Shown here piece after piece: positions 52,296-61,744 of a DNA stretch of 64,000 bases (the stretch's first letter is position 1; each line of letters begins with the position of its first letter). The translations under genes were made by a program, and so were the position numbers. The stretch lies in the NCBI GenBank assembly GCA_937966095.1, contig CALCKF010000101.1, positions 5,218 through 69,217 of the forward strand, written 5' to 3'. The notes under the pieces are model-generated. The model was not told the origin of the DNA. It did no database searches and saw only the letters and a list, made by a program, of their open reading frames with translations. This DNA is from an uncultured Eubacterium sp. GTDB taxonomy: Bacteria > Bacillota > Clostridia > Peptostreptococcales > Anaerovoracaceae.

Positions 52296-53363
52296 TTAAT
52301 TTTCGACAAGATCTGACTCCCTCAGCATCCATTCGATAAAAACTCCGTATCCTCGACTCGGATTATTGACGAAAACATGTGTCACTGCTCCTATGATGCG
52401 GTCATCCTGTATTATAGGGCTTCCGCTCATTCCCTGTACGATACCTCCGCTCTCATCAAGAAGCTCCTTATCCGTCACTCTTATGACCATGCTTTTATCA
52501 GCAGGCGCATCCTGATCTTCTATCTGCTCGATCTCTATCTCGAAACGTTTTATTTCATTGTTGGAAAGTGTGGACAGTATATATGCCTTTCCCAGTCTGA
52601 CCTGGTCTTTAGTCCCTACGGCCAGCGGTTTTTCATATAAAGGATTTTCTATGGGATGATATGAGACACCAAACACTCCGAATTCACTGTTCCTTTCAAG
52701 ACTTCCGAGCGGATCATCAGAATGATAGAATATCCCTTTTATTTCACCCGGCTCACCGCTTTTGCCTTCCTCCACTTCTCTCACCTGTGATTCCAGCAGC
52801 AACCCGGTTTCCACCGAAAGTATAGAGTTCGTCTCAGGATCCACTATTCCGTGGCCTAAAGCTCCGAAAGTAGAATTCGAAGGATCGTAATATGTCAAAG
52901 TGCCTATACCGGCTGTTTTGTCCTTTACCCACACTCCCAGCTTATAAAGACCGTCCTCACCTGACTCTACAGGGTTTATGCTGATATTCATGATCTCGCC
53001 GTTTCTTTTTATCTTCAGTTTTACCGTGTCCTTAACTTCGTTTACTATTGACTGCACTTCATCTGCATGATACACTTCTGTACCGTTGATCTCCATTATT
53101 ATATCTCCTATCTGAAGACCGCTCAAAAGACCGGGATTGATCGCTTTTCCGCTCTTCCCCTCTATTTCCTCAAGGCCTACTATCAAAACGCCTCTGACGT
53201 CCATTTTGACCCCTACAGACTGACCTCCGGGCACCAGCACCTTTTCTGCCACTACCGGAACATTCGCTGTACTGTCGTTTTCCGGCATCACCTGCCCTAT
53301 CAAGGCTATGGAAAGAAGCAGTCCGCATAATACCAGCGTTCCCTTTTTAATGAATTTTTTCAT
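52296..53363 (-). CDS. spoIVB: SpoIVB signalling serine peptidase
   Basis: A 355-residue S55 peptidase. Hydrophobic N-terminal anchor (residues 7-25), PDZ domain (about 85-165, with GLQIGDIIMEINGTEV) and catalytic region with the His in GALGHGIVD and Ser in GGIVQGMSGSPII. It is made in the forespore and cleaves SpoIVFA to activate pro-sigma-K processing in the mother cell. The ATG at 53363 with GGGGGA upstream is preferred over longer frames. A BofC-like gene precedes it by 10 bases. Confidence 0.96.
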   Translation of the reverse strand: MKKFIKKGTLVLCGLLLSIALIGQVMPENDSTANVPVVAEKVLVPGGQSVGVKMDVRGVLIVGLEEIEGKSGKAINPGLLSGLQIGDIIMEINGTEVYHADEVQSIVNEVKDTVKLKIKRNGEIMNISINPVESGEDGLYKLGVWVKDKTAGIGTLTYYDPSNSTFGALGHGIVDPETNSILSVETGLLLESQVREVEEGKSGEPGEIKGIFYHSDDPLGSLERNSEFGVFGVSYHPIENPLYEKPLAVGTKDQVRLGKAYILSTLSNNEIKRFEIEIEQIEDQDAPADKSMVIRVTDKELLDESGGIVQGMSGSPIIQDDRIIGAVTHVFVNNPSRGYGVFIEWMLRESDLVEN

Positions 53364-53373
53364 CAGAATCCCC

Positions 53374-53793
53374 CTAGCTGTCAAAGTTCTGAAGGAATTC
53401 GCCAAGATCGTCCTCGGTCTGTATAGTCACTCCGTCTATAAACAGCTGCTGATCGTTTTCCGAGAGAAGATCAAAAGGTATTGATGTTATAAGATAAAGT
53501 TCCTCGTTCCCCTCTGAATCACAGACAAAGACCTTGACTACTCCGTCGACTTCCTTTATTAGGTATGTTTCAGGTTCCGTTTCCGTGTCTGTCCCCTTGT
53601 CATCATCTTTCTCTACGCCGGTTTCTTTCTGCTGTTTTTCTTCTACCTCAACTTTCTGTACAGCATCCTGTGCAGGCTCCGTATCAGAGGTATCTTGATA
53701 ATTCAGCCATATACCAAAGCTAAGAACCAGTGCCCCCATTATTGTAAAAACTATCCTTTTTCTCAGTTTCTTTCTTCTCGTATCTCTGAACAT
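53374..53793 (-). CDS. BofC C-terminal domain-like membrane protein
   Basis: A 139-residue protein: basic N-terminus, membrane helix (about residues 11-30, IVFTIMGALVLSFGIWL), a Glu-rich linker, and a C-terminal domain of about 65 residues (YLIKEVDGVVKVFVC, TSIPFDLLSENDQQLFIDGVTIQTEDDLGEFLQNFDS) fitting the BofC C-terminal pattern. BofC restrains SpoIVB in Bacillus. Directly before spoIVB, a similar or assisting role is plausible. The ATG at 53793, preceded by GGAGAG, is chosen; the terminator of the gene before lies inside the longer frame. Confidence 0.68.
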   Translation of the reverse strand: MFRDTRRKKLRKRIVFTIMGALVLSFGIWLNYQDTSDTEPAQDAVQKVEVEEKQQKETGVEKDDDKGTDTETEPETYLIKEVDGVVKVFVCDSEGNEELYLITSIPFDLLSENDQQLFIDGVTIQTEDDLGEFLQNFDS

Positions 53794-53860
53794 AATACAT
53801 CTCTCCTCGTATGTATTATGGTCTTTTTTTCCTTTTTTATTCACAAATGCTTTATAACTT

Positions 53861-53893
53861 AAAAAGCATGGATGTCTTCTGCCATCCATGCTC
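53861..53893 (-). terminator. terminator of the NtrC-like regulator gene
   Basis: A 9-bp stem (GCATGGATG with CATCCATGC) followed by TTTTT on the minus strand, 18 bases beyond the stop at 53911. Confidence 0.85.
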
Positions 53894-53910
53894 TCAATAT
53901 GCGTCCGCCT

Positions 53911-55281
53911 TTATTTCAGTCCGAATTCAACAAGTTTATTGAAAAGCTGTCTGCGTGAAATAGAAAGTATATCTGCCACCTTGTTCATATCATCCGGATA
54001 TCGTTCCAAAAGTCCCTCGATATACGATTTTTCAGCCTTTCCTCTGTACTCTCTCAAGGATTCCGTATAATCAGTTTCAAAAATACTCTGGCTTACATGC
54101 CTTCCCCTTCCTGATATGATCTCTGAGGGAAGATATTCTTCTTTTATCTCTCCCTCTTCAGACAGCACCATGCATCGCTCGACTATATTTTTCAATTCTC
54201 TCACATTTCCCGGGTAATTGTAGTTTATGAGAAGCTCCCTTACTTTATCACTCATATACGTATGCTTTTTTTTCATCTCCCGGGAATACTTATCGACGAA
54301 ATAGTCTATAAAAAGCTGTATATCCTCAGGTCTTTCTCTGAGAGGCGGCAGTTCTATTACTATGGTGCTTATCCTGTAAAAAAGATCACTTCTGAACAGA
54401 TCGCGATCCATATCTTCCTTCAGGTTTCTGTTGGTAGCTGTTATCAGTCTGAAATCAACTGTTATAGGGGTATTGCTGCCCATCCTGTATATCGTTTTGT
54501 TCTCTATAGCTTTAAGAAGCTTTCCCTGGAGCCCCATCGAGACTCCTCCTATCTCGTCAAGGAAAAGCGTTCCGCCATGAGCTGCTTCAAAAAGTCCTAT
54601 CCTTTTCTGAGTAGCTCCTGTAAAAGCACCGCGTTCATGTCCGAAAAGCTCTGATTCCAATATGGACTCCGAAAGAGCCTGACAATTCAGTTCAAGAAGA
54701 TTTGCATTTTTCCTGCTGCTTTTCTCATGTATGAAAGAGGCCAGAACCTCTTTGCCTGCTCCTGATTCCCCCAGGATCAGTATATTGGACTCGCTCGCCG
54801 CAGCTCTTTCAGCCAGGACAAGCATCCTGCTGAATTTTGAATTCCTGCTTTCCAGCATATATCCGCCTCTTACCTTTTCTTCAAGAACTCTGTTTTTTAT
54901 GACAGCGGTTCTCATGTCTTTGATCTTGCGGATCTCTATAAGAAGTTCCTCCGGATCGTTTCCTTTCGTTACATACGTATATGCTCCGGACTTCATGGTT
55001 TCTACAGCTTTTTCTATTGTTCCGAAAGCAGTAAGAACTATGACTTCAGTATCATACTCTCTCTTTTTGATTTCCTTCAGCAGCTCATAACCGTCCATCA
55101 CCGGCATGTTTATATCTGATATAACAACATCGAAACTGCCCTTTTCAAGCATCTCCAGGGCTTCCTGTCCATTGAAGCAGGTTTCGGTCGTATATCCATT
55201 GCTTTCCAGAATCATTTTAAGGACCTCACAGTAGTCCTTTTCGTCATCTACTACAAGTATCCTGAGATTTTCCCTGATCAT
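53911..55281 (-). CDS. NtrC-family sigma-54 response regulator
   Basis: A 456-residue regulator. Receiver domain with VDDEKDYC, phospho-acceptor D56 in VVISDINMP and the conserved Lys in YVTKGND. AAA+ domain with Walker A GESGAGKE (about 170), the sigma-54 contact GAFTGA (about 220) and GGTLFLDEIGG. A Fis-type HTH ends the protein (NKVADILSISRRQLFNKL). The ATG at 55281 with GGAGGG upstream is preferred over a start nine codons earlier. It overlaps the kinase gene by 38 bases. Likely target: the sigma-54 promoter of the permease at 58774. Confidence 0.94.
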   Translation of the reverse strand: MIRENLRILVVDDEKDYCEVLKMILESNGYTTETCFNGQEALEMLEKGSFDVVISDINMPVMDGYELLKEIKKREYDTEVIVLTAFGTIEKAVETMKSGAYTYVTKGNDPEELLIEIRKIKDMRTAVIKNRVLEEKVRGGYMLESRNSKFSRMLVLAERAAASESNILILGESGAGKEVLASFIHEKSSRKNANLLELNCQALSESILESELFGHERGAFTGATQKRIGLFEAAHGGTLFLDEIGGVSMGLQGKLLKAIENKTIYRMGSNTPITVDFRLITATNRNLKEDMDRDLFRSDLFYRISTIVIELPPLRERPEDIQLFIDYFVDKYSREMKKKHTYMSDKVRELLINYNYPGNVRELKNIVERCMVLSEEGEIKEEYLPSEIISGRGRHVSQSIFETDYTESLREYRGKAEKSYIEGLLERYPDDMNKVADILSISRRQLFNKLVEFGLK

Positions 55282-57241
55282 TAGTACCCTCCTCCGCTTC
55301 ATCTCCAAGCGGTAATGTTAACATGAATACGGAGCCTTCTCCTTCTCTGCTTTCCACCTCTATTTTTCCGTTCAGTTTCTCTGTTTCGTTATAAACTATA
55401 TAAAGCCCAAGCCCGTTTCCCTCATTACTGCCTTTAGTTGTAAAAAACGGATTAAATATTTCCTGAAGTATCTCTTTCTTTATACCTGTGCCGGTATCCT
55501 GGACATGTATCTCGAAGTTCTGCTTGTATTTTATCACTTTTATAGTCAGAATTCCATTATCATCCATTGCATCGGTCGCATTTGATATCAGATTGATAAG
55601 TATCATGTCGAGGGATTCCGGTATCACAAATGCCTTTACGGTTTCATAACATTCTATACGAAGCTCTATATTCTTCTTTCTGAATATATTGTTGTTAAGT
55701 GAAGCAAGTGATCTGATATGCTCCTCTATATCTATCATTTTTCTCTGTTTTGACGATGCTCTGGAAAAATCAAGAAGCGTATTTATGATAGCTCCCGAAT
55801 TGTCCACTGCCTTTTCTATATGATCTATGGCATTTTCTCTTGTTTTCTCATCATGGATGTTTTTAAGCACGTAACAGTAATTTCTTATTATCCCAAGCGG
55901 ATTCCTTATTTCATGGGCAACACCTGCAGCAAGCTGCCCGACAGCAATCATTTTGTTATCCTGTATCATCTGTCTTTCGGCCATACGCTCACCGGTTATA
56001 TCCTTTGCCATGAAAAGCAGCTTGTCTACCGTTCCCCTGGCATTCTCTATAGGAAATATGTCGGTTTCCAATATGCTCCTTTTTGATATGAGTTCTCTGC
56101 TTTCAGCTTTTTCTGACATACCTGAGTTCCGTATCATTTTAATAAGTGCTTCTCTGTTCTCATCATCCAGATCCATGACCTCCCATATCCTTCTGTTGGA
56201 TATATCGCAGTGTACAGCATCATAAAATGCTCTGTTTATATCTATTATACCTCCATCAAGATCCAGCTCCGCCATAAAATACCCCACACCGTTGAATGTG
56301 GTCTTGAGTTCTTTTTTGCTTTCTGCCAGCTTTTCCATTCTGTCATTAAGTTCTGCATATAAATTTTTATTTGCCTGATAATATATGAAAAAAACTATCA
56401 TTACAGATGCTAATATTATAAATACCAGCATATAAAGATCTTCATAGCTGTCCTTCATATATACAGGGCCTGTACCATCAAGCCATTTCTGACTGTTCAT
56501 ATAGGACAGATAATGCCTGTCAGCCGAATATATACATTTATTCAGTATCCCATGCAATGCCGTATCATCCTTATCTGTAAGAAGGCATACATTTTTATCG
56601 TATATCTCATCTTCAAGCGGTATATATCCTCCGTACTCTTCCAATGCATCCAGCAGAGCATATTTATCACCCAGTATAAACTGCAGGTTCTCCTTTACTG
56701 CTGTTTTCACAGCTTCCGATGCATTTTCTGCATGTCTGAATTCTATAGCTTCACCGTCATGATACACAGACTTTCCTTTTTCGATTCTGTTATCCATCAT
56801 GACCCCCTGATCAGCTTTTACTTTTTCTTTACCATCATATATGAACAGAGCACCCTCTATCTGCAATACAGGTGAAGTATAGTTTATTTCGTCACTGTTT
56901 TCTCTTATATCATCAGTAATCACTGCAATACGACAGTCAGCATCCTCTTCTGTCTTGACGATACTTGTTTTCATACCGGAAACAGACAGTATGTCATTCA
57001 TATACTCCTGAAGAAATCCTTTTTTTCCTTTTCCGGTCAGATACCTCAGATCTTCGTCCACATATATTTTTATCTCGCCATGTTTTTCAGCATATTCACT
57101 CTCCTTACTGTTGAGTTCCACCTTTGACTCTCCGATATCTTTTACGTTTATAATGCTATTCTCTATGCCATAGAAGCATATCACAGCAATAAAGATCACT
57201 ATGACAGCAGGGAAGGAATATTTAACCATTCTTTTTTTCAT
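55244..57241 (-). CDS. sensor histidine kinase with binding-protein-like sensor and PAS domains
   Basis: A 665-residue kinase. Membrane helix 9-27, an extracytoplasmic domain (about 45-265) resembling an amino-acid periplasmic-binding protein, a second membrane helix (about 268-290), PAS (about 305-425, GVGYFMAELDLDGGIIDINRAF), HisKA with HEIRNPLG (His about 444), and HATPase with NLISNATDAM, DTGTGI and GNGLGLYI. It is a complete kinase expected to phosphorylate the regulator at 53911. The start has GGGAGG five bases upstream and overlaps the permease end by 20 bases. The sensor probably binds a permease substrate. Confidence 0.94.
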   Translation of the reverse strand: MKKRMVKYSFPAVIVIFIAVICFYGIENSIINVKDIGESKVELNSKESEYAEKHGEIKIYVDEDLRYLTGKGKKGFLQEYMNDILSVSGMKTSIVKTEEDADCRIAVITDDIRENSDEINYTSPVLQIEGALFIYDGKEKVKADQGVMMDNRIEKGKSVYHDGEAIEFRHAENASEAVKTAVKENLQFILGDKYALLDALEEYGGYIPLEDEIYDKNVCLLTDKDDTALHGILNKCIYSADRHYLSYMNSQKWLDGTGPVYMKDSYEDLYMLVFIILASVMIVFFIYYQANKNLYAELNDRMEKLAESKKELKTTFNGVGYFMAELDLDGGIIDINRAFYDAVHCDISNRRIWEVMDLDDENREALIKMIRNSGMSEKAESRELISKRSILETDIFPIENARGTVDKLLFMAKDITGERMAERQMIQDNKMIAVGQLAAGVAHEIRNPLGIIRNYCYVLKNIHDEKTRENAIDHIEKAVDNSGAIINTLLDFSRASSKQRKMIDIEEHIRSLASLNNNIFRKKNIELRIECYETVKAFVIPESLDMILINLISNATDAMDDNGILTIKVIKYKQNFEIHVQDTGTGIKKEILQEIFNPFFTTKGSNEGNGLGLYIVYNETEKLNGKIEVESREGEGSVFMLTLPLGDEAEEGTNDQGKSQDTCSR

Positions 57242-58664
57242 CTTTTCCTCCCTTTCTTGCGAATCTCTGACCGAATACCAGCAGTTCTCTTTCTTCTCCG
57301 CTTATATTCCTGTATCTTATTTTAGCTGATGCTGCCATAATGACACCTGCGATCAGCCACAATACGGTTATTATATATTCCGGGCTAAGCGGAGAAATGC
57401 TTATATTGCTCTGAAGATATATCACAAAATATATAACTATGACTGACAATATGAACACACCTGATTTTATACCTCCTCTCACGTGCAGAGGTCTTACAAG
57501 ATCCGGCTCTTTTTTTCTGAGGACGATGAATGAAATAACAACAAAAACATAAGAAAAAAGCGCGCATAATGAACTTGTGTCCACAAACCATACCAGAGCA
57601 TTCATCCCCAGCATCGGAGAAAATACGCATATTCCTCCCACCAGGAGCGTAGCAGCCCATGGAGATTTGTACTTTTTATTTACTTTCCCGAATACCCCGG
57701 GTATGACCCCGGCTCTTCCCATAGCGAATATCAGCCGTGTTGCACCTATAAAGAAGCCGTTCCATGATGTCAGTATGCCGAATATTCCGCCAACTATGAC
57801 GACCGCGGAAAAAATACGTCCATTGAACAGATATGCCGCTATATCGGCCATAGGTATTATCCCCGAGTCTCTTATCTCCATCGGAGCCGCCATAGATACT
57901 CCTATTATAAGTATAAGATACCATACAAGGCTTACAATGATGCATACCAGCACCATCTTTCCTATATTGCGTGGTCCTATATTCATTTCTTCCGCTGACT
58001 GTGGTATTACATCGAAGCCTATGAGCATTGCAGGAACCATCAGAAGTACATAGGAAAATCCATCGATCGAAACAAACAGCTCCCCTATGTTGTCACTGCT
58101 GCCAAAGGCTATGCCGCCAAAAAATATAAATAACACCAGTGTCATAAGTGCTGCTGTGGCAACAACCTGGAACAGGACCGCAAATCTTATACCGAAAAAA
58201 TTTATCACTGTTATGGCAAAAGCACCTGCCATACCGATGACCGTCCATGAAAGGTATACCTGATACCCTGCAATTTCCCACAACGGGAAAATATCCGGAA
58301 GCGGCAGTATATAGTCTATTGCTGTTGCTAATGCTATACCTTCCCATGCTGCAACACCGATATAAGCCAGTGACATTATCCATCCCACCATCCATGCCAC
58401 ATTGCTGCCGAGTGCTCTATAGACAAATACGAATTCACCGCCTGCCAGAGGCATCGCTGCTGTAAGCTCGCCATAAGTCATGCCTACAGCAAGTATTATC
58501 ATCCCTCCTGCAGCAAATGCCACAACGGCTCCAAGAAGGCCTGCTTCGTTTATCCAGGATGCTACCATCATTATCCAGCTCCATCCTACCATCGTCCCGA
58601 AGCCTATAGCTATTATATCTATCCTTCCAAGTACTTTGCTGAGAGTATTTCTCTTTTCATTCAT
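57222..58664 (-). CDS. APC-family amino-acid/polyamine permease
   Basis: A 480-residue, about 12-helix APC transporter. It starts with the typical IAIGFGTMVGWSWIMM of TM1 and has AAMPLAGGEFVFVYRALG (TM2), FDVIPQSAEEMNIGPRNIG (a conserved loop) and a Lys/Glu-rich terminus. The ATG at 58664 is chosen over an upstream TTG. It overlaps the kinase gene, forming a permease-kinase-regulator operon. It is about 45 percent like the neighbouring permease by eye, with identical motif order; substrate unknown. Confidence 0.92.
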   Translation of the reverse strand: MNEKRNTLSKVLGRIDIIAIGFGTMVGWSWIMMVASWINEAGLLGAVVAFAAGGMIILAVGMTYGELTAAMPLAGGEFVFVYRALGSNVAWMVGWIMSLAYIGVAAWEGIALATAIDYILPLPDIFPLWEIAGYQVYLSWTVIGMAGAFAITVINFFGIRFAVLFQVVATAALMTLVLFIFFGGIAFGSSDNIGELFVSIDGFSYVLLMVPAMLIGFDVIPQSAEEMNIGPRNIGKMVLVCIIVSLVWYLILIIGVSMAAPMEIRDSGIIPMADIAAYLFNGRIFSAVVIVGGIFGILTSWNGFFIGATRLIFAMGRAGVIPGVFGKVNKKYKSPWAATLLVGGICVFSPMLGMNALVWFVDTSSLCALFSYVFVVISFIVLRKKEPDLVRPLHVRGGIKSGVFILSVIVIYFVIYLQSNISISPLSPEYIITVLWLIAGVIMAASAKIRYRNISGEERELLVFGQRFARKGGKDEKKNG

Positions 58665-58706
58665 AATATATACCCGTATCAAATATAATATATCTCATAC
58701 ATATTT

Positions 58707-58749
58707 TACATAAAAAACAGCGGAGTGACCATAGACACTCCGCTGTTTT
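58707..58749. terminator. terminator between the two permease genes
   Basis: A 15-bp perfect stem (AAAAACAGCGGAGTG and complement) with T runs on both sides, 25 bases past the stop of the permease at 58774. It separates the sigma-54-driven permease from the permease-kinase-regulator operon. Confidence 0.9.
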
Positions 58750-58773
58750 TGAAAGATTTTATAAATAGGGCAC

Positions 58774-60219
58774 TTAAAATCTTCTGTAATCGGATCCGAA
58801 CATCTGATATTCCAGTTCTTCCTTGCTTACTTTTCCGTTCTTGCCGACCTTGTTGGCAATGAACAGTATGATGCCAAGCACTATCCATCCTCCTACCAGA
58901 GCCCATTCTATCGGTGCCAGAGGAGTAGGACTGAACAAAGGCAGATACAGCGAGCAGAAGAAAAGAGCTACGGCAACAGCTATGATACCAACAACTATAC
59001 CGCCATTTACTCTGAAAGGTCTTTCCAGTTCAGGTTCCTTCTTTCTGAGGATCAGGAAGGACAGTGATACCATCAGATAAGCTACTACTGTCCCGAATGC
59101 GGCAGCATTTACGAACCATCCAAGGGCACTCTTTCCAAGAAGAGGTGAAAGTATCGTTATTATACCTACCAGAAGGATTGCAGCTACCGGTGAACCGTAT
59201 TTAGGATGCACCTTTGCAAAAACTTCAGGAAGCATATGCGCTCTTGCCATTGAGAAGATCACTCTGGATGCTCCGACTATAAACCCGTTCCATGAAGTCA
59301 ATATACCGCACATTGCTGCAATTATCATGAGTTTACCGAATACCGGACTTCCAAGAGCATATGCAAAGCAGTTTGCTACGGGAACAGCATCAGGATCTGA
59401 ATTATATCCGGCAAGAACATCTCCCGGCGTAGACATTGCAACACCAAGTATCATGATTATATACCATGTTGCGGCCATAACTATTGCAATGATCATAACT
59501 TTTCCTATCTTGCCGAGAGGTATCTTCATCTCCTCAGCAGCCTGCGGAATAACATCAAATCCTACAAACATCGCAGGTACAGCCAGTACAACGGCAACAA
59601 ACCCCTTCCCATCAGTAAAGAGAGGTTCCAGATTGCTTATATCTCCGGTCACAGTTCCGCTCACAAAGAACGCTATGCCTCCGATAGCCATTGCAAGAGT
59701 CGCTGTTGTCTGAAATACTGCAGATGCTTTCGCACCTCTGTAATTTATAACAGTCATAACAACTGCACCTACACATCCTATAAGCAGAAATATACCTGTT
59801 ACTTCAGATCCCTGCAGCTCATACAAAACCCCGAGTTCAGGCAGAAGTCCGCTAAACAAGAATCCAAGTGCATTTGAAAGCGCAGGTCCTTCCCACGCTG
59901 CTACTCCAAGATATGCAAGAGTTATCATCCAACCGGTAAACCACGATGCATTATAACCCATTGCCCTGTAGGAGAATACCAATTCTCCTCCTGCAAGCGG
60001 CAGTGCAGGTGTAAGCTCCGCATAAGTAAGGCCTACAAAAACAGCCATGATGCCGCCCAGCAAAAATGCAAGTATTGCTCCCAGAGTACCGCCGTCTCCT
60101 ACCCAGGAACCTGCCAGCATTATCCAGCCCCATCCTATCATCGTACCGAATGCAAGGGCCAGAACATCTTTCATATTGAGAGATTTCTGAAGTTCCTGTC
60201 TTCCTCCATTACTACTCAT
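58774..60219 (-). CDS. APC-family amino-acid permease under sigma-54 control
   Basis: A 481-residue APC transporter of about 12 helices. TM1 LAFGTMIGWGWIMLAGSWVGDGG and TM2 PALPLAGGELVFSYRAMG carry the family's glycine-rich substrate site; FDVIPQAAEEMKIPLGKIG is the conserved loop. It is a paralogue of the permease at 57222. The monocistronic unit has its own sigma-54 promoter and terminator, and is probably induced through the NtrC-like regulator encoded downstream. Confidence 0.93.
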   Translation of the reverse strand: MSSNGGRQELQKSLNMKDVLALAFGTMIGWGWIMLAGSWVGDGGTLGAILAFLLGGIMAVFVGLTYAELTPALPLAGGELVFSYRAMGYNASWFTGWMITLAYLGVAAWEGPALSNALGFLFSGLLPELGVLYELQGSEVTGIFLLIGCVGAVVMTVINYRGAKASAVFQTTATLAMAIGGIAFFVSGTVTGDISNLEPLFTDGKGFVAVVLAVPAMFVGFDVIPQAAEEMKIPLGKIGKVMIIAIVMAATWYIIMILGVAMSTPGDVLAGYNSDPDAVPVANCFAYALGSPVFGKLMIIAAMCGILTSWNGFIVGASRVIFSMARAHMLPEVFAKVHPKYGSPVAAILLVGIITILSPLLGKSALGWFVNAAAFGTVVAYLMVSLSFLILRKKEPELERPFRVNGGIVVGIIAVAVALFFCSLYLPLFSPTPLAPIEWALVGGWIVLGIILFIANKVGKNGKVSKEELEYQMFGSDYRRF

Positions 60220-60274
60220 AATCTTTCCTCCTGTAAATATATAATGATCATATGATTATTTCAAAAACATAGTT

Positions 60275-60290
60275 TGCAAGTTTCACGCCA
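60275..60290 (-). promoter_or_regulatory. sigma-54 (-24/-12) promoter of the permease gene
   Basis: The minus strand reads TGGCGT-N5-TTGCA, with correct GG-to-GC spacing. Predicted start near 60264 gives a leader of about 45 bases. No better sigma-A promoter is seen. Confidence 0.82.
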
Positions 60291-60340
60291 TATATGCCAT
60301 GTATACGGTATTTTCCTAAAATATTGCAGGAACCCCGTGC

Positions 60341-60358
60341 ATATTGAAATCTCAATAT
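60341..60358. repeat. candidate enhancer palindrome upstream of the permease promoter
   Basis: ATATTGA and TCAATAT separated by 4 bases, a perfect 7-base palindrome about 85 bases upstream of the predicted start, a typical position for an enhancer-binding protein. Its sequence does not resemble the repeat at 39534. Confidence 0.45.
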
Positions 60359-60422
60359 TTTAAAAAGGATCCTTTTTTTCTCTTTCACTGATAGAAAAGA
60401 ATATGAAAAAAAGATCTTAAGT

Positions 60423-60464
60423 CAGAAGAAAAAAATTTCCATGACCGGAAATTTTTTTCTTCTG
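60423..60464. terminator. strong bidirectional terminator
   Basis: An 18-bp perfect stem (begins CAGAAGAAAAAAATTTCC) with a 6-base loop, 43 bases past the stop of the ATPase gene at 60507. T runs inside and beyond the stem serve both strands. Confidence 0.85.
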
Positions 60465-60506
60465 ATTCGTATATATACTCTATATTATCAATTGTATTTT
60501 ATTCAG

Positions 60507-61655
60507 TCATATTTCTTTTTCTACACTGCTTATTATCCTTCTTTTCAGAACTTCTATCTTTCCGAAATCCATATTGGAGATATAATAACTTTCCAGTACA
60601 TCATGATTTTTCTTTGCCGACTTGAGGATCTCCACAGCTTTTGATATGTTTTCACGACTGGAGCTTTCAAGGTGACTCAATATCTTATCGGATATTTTAT
60701 CATGCGGTTCGCCTTCATATAAATCAAGCTTTATTTCCATGGCTTTTCCTCTGATATTTTCTGGATCGGTAAAGTGATATTCATTAGCGCAGGTCACAGC
60801 CACACCGGCTTCCTGACACACTAAATGCTCGATTTTTTTATCAGGCATCATAGGACAATAATACTCTTCAACATCAAAGCCTGCATCTCTCAACCTCTGC
60901 GACACGGGACCCAAAAGTTTTTCTGTCCTGAATCCCTTCGGTACCTCCAGTATTATTACCTTATCGATATCTGAAACAATTGAATCTATGTGACTGATTA
61001 TCCCTTCCGGTGTTATAGCGCTTGCAAAAAATCTTCTTACTTTTCCCGCAGCTTCATCCCTGCCCATGATCATATCTTTTTTTACTCTGTTTTCGGCTCT
61101 TTTTAAAGCTGTTACGGAATCAAGCTTTATCCTTATCTGGTTTTGACATTCACGTATTTCTTCATATGTTATACGCTTATCAATTATCTCAGACATGAAT
61201 GAATACTGCTGTCCCGCACATCTAAGATATCCATATGCATAATCAAAAAGAGTTTTTATCCTTTGATTGCATTCCATTATCTCGTCTTTATTTTCCCGAA
61301 TACCTTTTTCATCCCAATACTCTCCCATATTCACTATGACGTCTACCGCTCCGGGATTCTCCGGATCCACTATATGCGGCGCTGTCCCATCTACTATGGC
61401 AATGCCTCTGTTTCTAAGCAGTATACCGTCAAGAGATGCCGGATCAGATGAACACCAAAGAAAATCCACTTTTTCGTTTCTGGCGGCAAAATATTCTCCG
61501 ATGCGTTTCATCATCGTAGATTTGCCTGATCCCGGCCCTCCCTTTATACAGAAAATTTTTTTTGCTTCACTTTGAGGTAGAATATAGTTATAATAGGAAT
61601 AGAACCCATAGGGGGTATTGCCTCCGGGATATATGTTTCTTGTTTTATTTTTCAT
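60507..61655 (-). CDS. PRK06851-type P-loop ATPase of unknown role
   Basis: A 382-residue soluble protein. Walker A GGPGSGKSTMM near 40-50, after a family opening with GGNTPYGFYSYYNYIL. Internal duplication is suggested by DFLWCSSDPASLDGILL in the first half and DVEEYYCPMMPDKKIEHL in the second. It matches the PRK06851-type ATPases widespread in Firmicutes, whose function is not established. A second P-loop, expected in the family's second half, is not clear here. Monocistronic with the terminator at 60423. Confidence 0.78.
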   Translation of the reverse strand: MKNKTRNIYPGGNTPYGFYSYYNYILPQSEAKKIFCIKGGPGSGKSTMMKRIGEYFAARNEKVDFLWCSSDPASLDGILLRNRGIAIVDGTAPHIVDPENPGAVDVIVNMGEYWDEKGIRENKDEIMECNQRIKTLFDYAYGYLRCAGQQYSFMSEIIDKRITYEEIRECQNQIRIKLDSVTALKRAENRVKKDMIMGRDEAAGKVRRFFASAITPEGIISHIDSIVSDIDKVIILEVPKGFRTEKLLGPVSQRLRDAGFDVEEYYCPMMPDKKIEHLVCQEAGVAVTCANEYHFTDPENIRGKAMEIKLDLYEGEPHDKISDKILSHLESSSRENISKAVEILKSAKKNHDVLESYYISNMDFGKIEVLKRRIISSVEKEI

Positions 61656-61744
61656 AGATGACCTCCTTCTTATTCAACATAATATGATTAAAGTCATCGC
61701 TGTTGTTAATATAAAGACCAAATATAAATGAGAGGAACGAAAAT

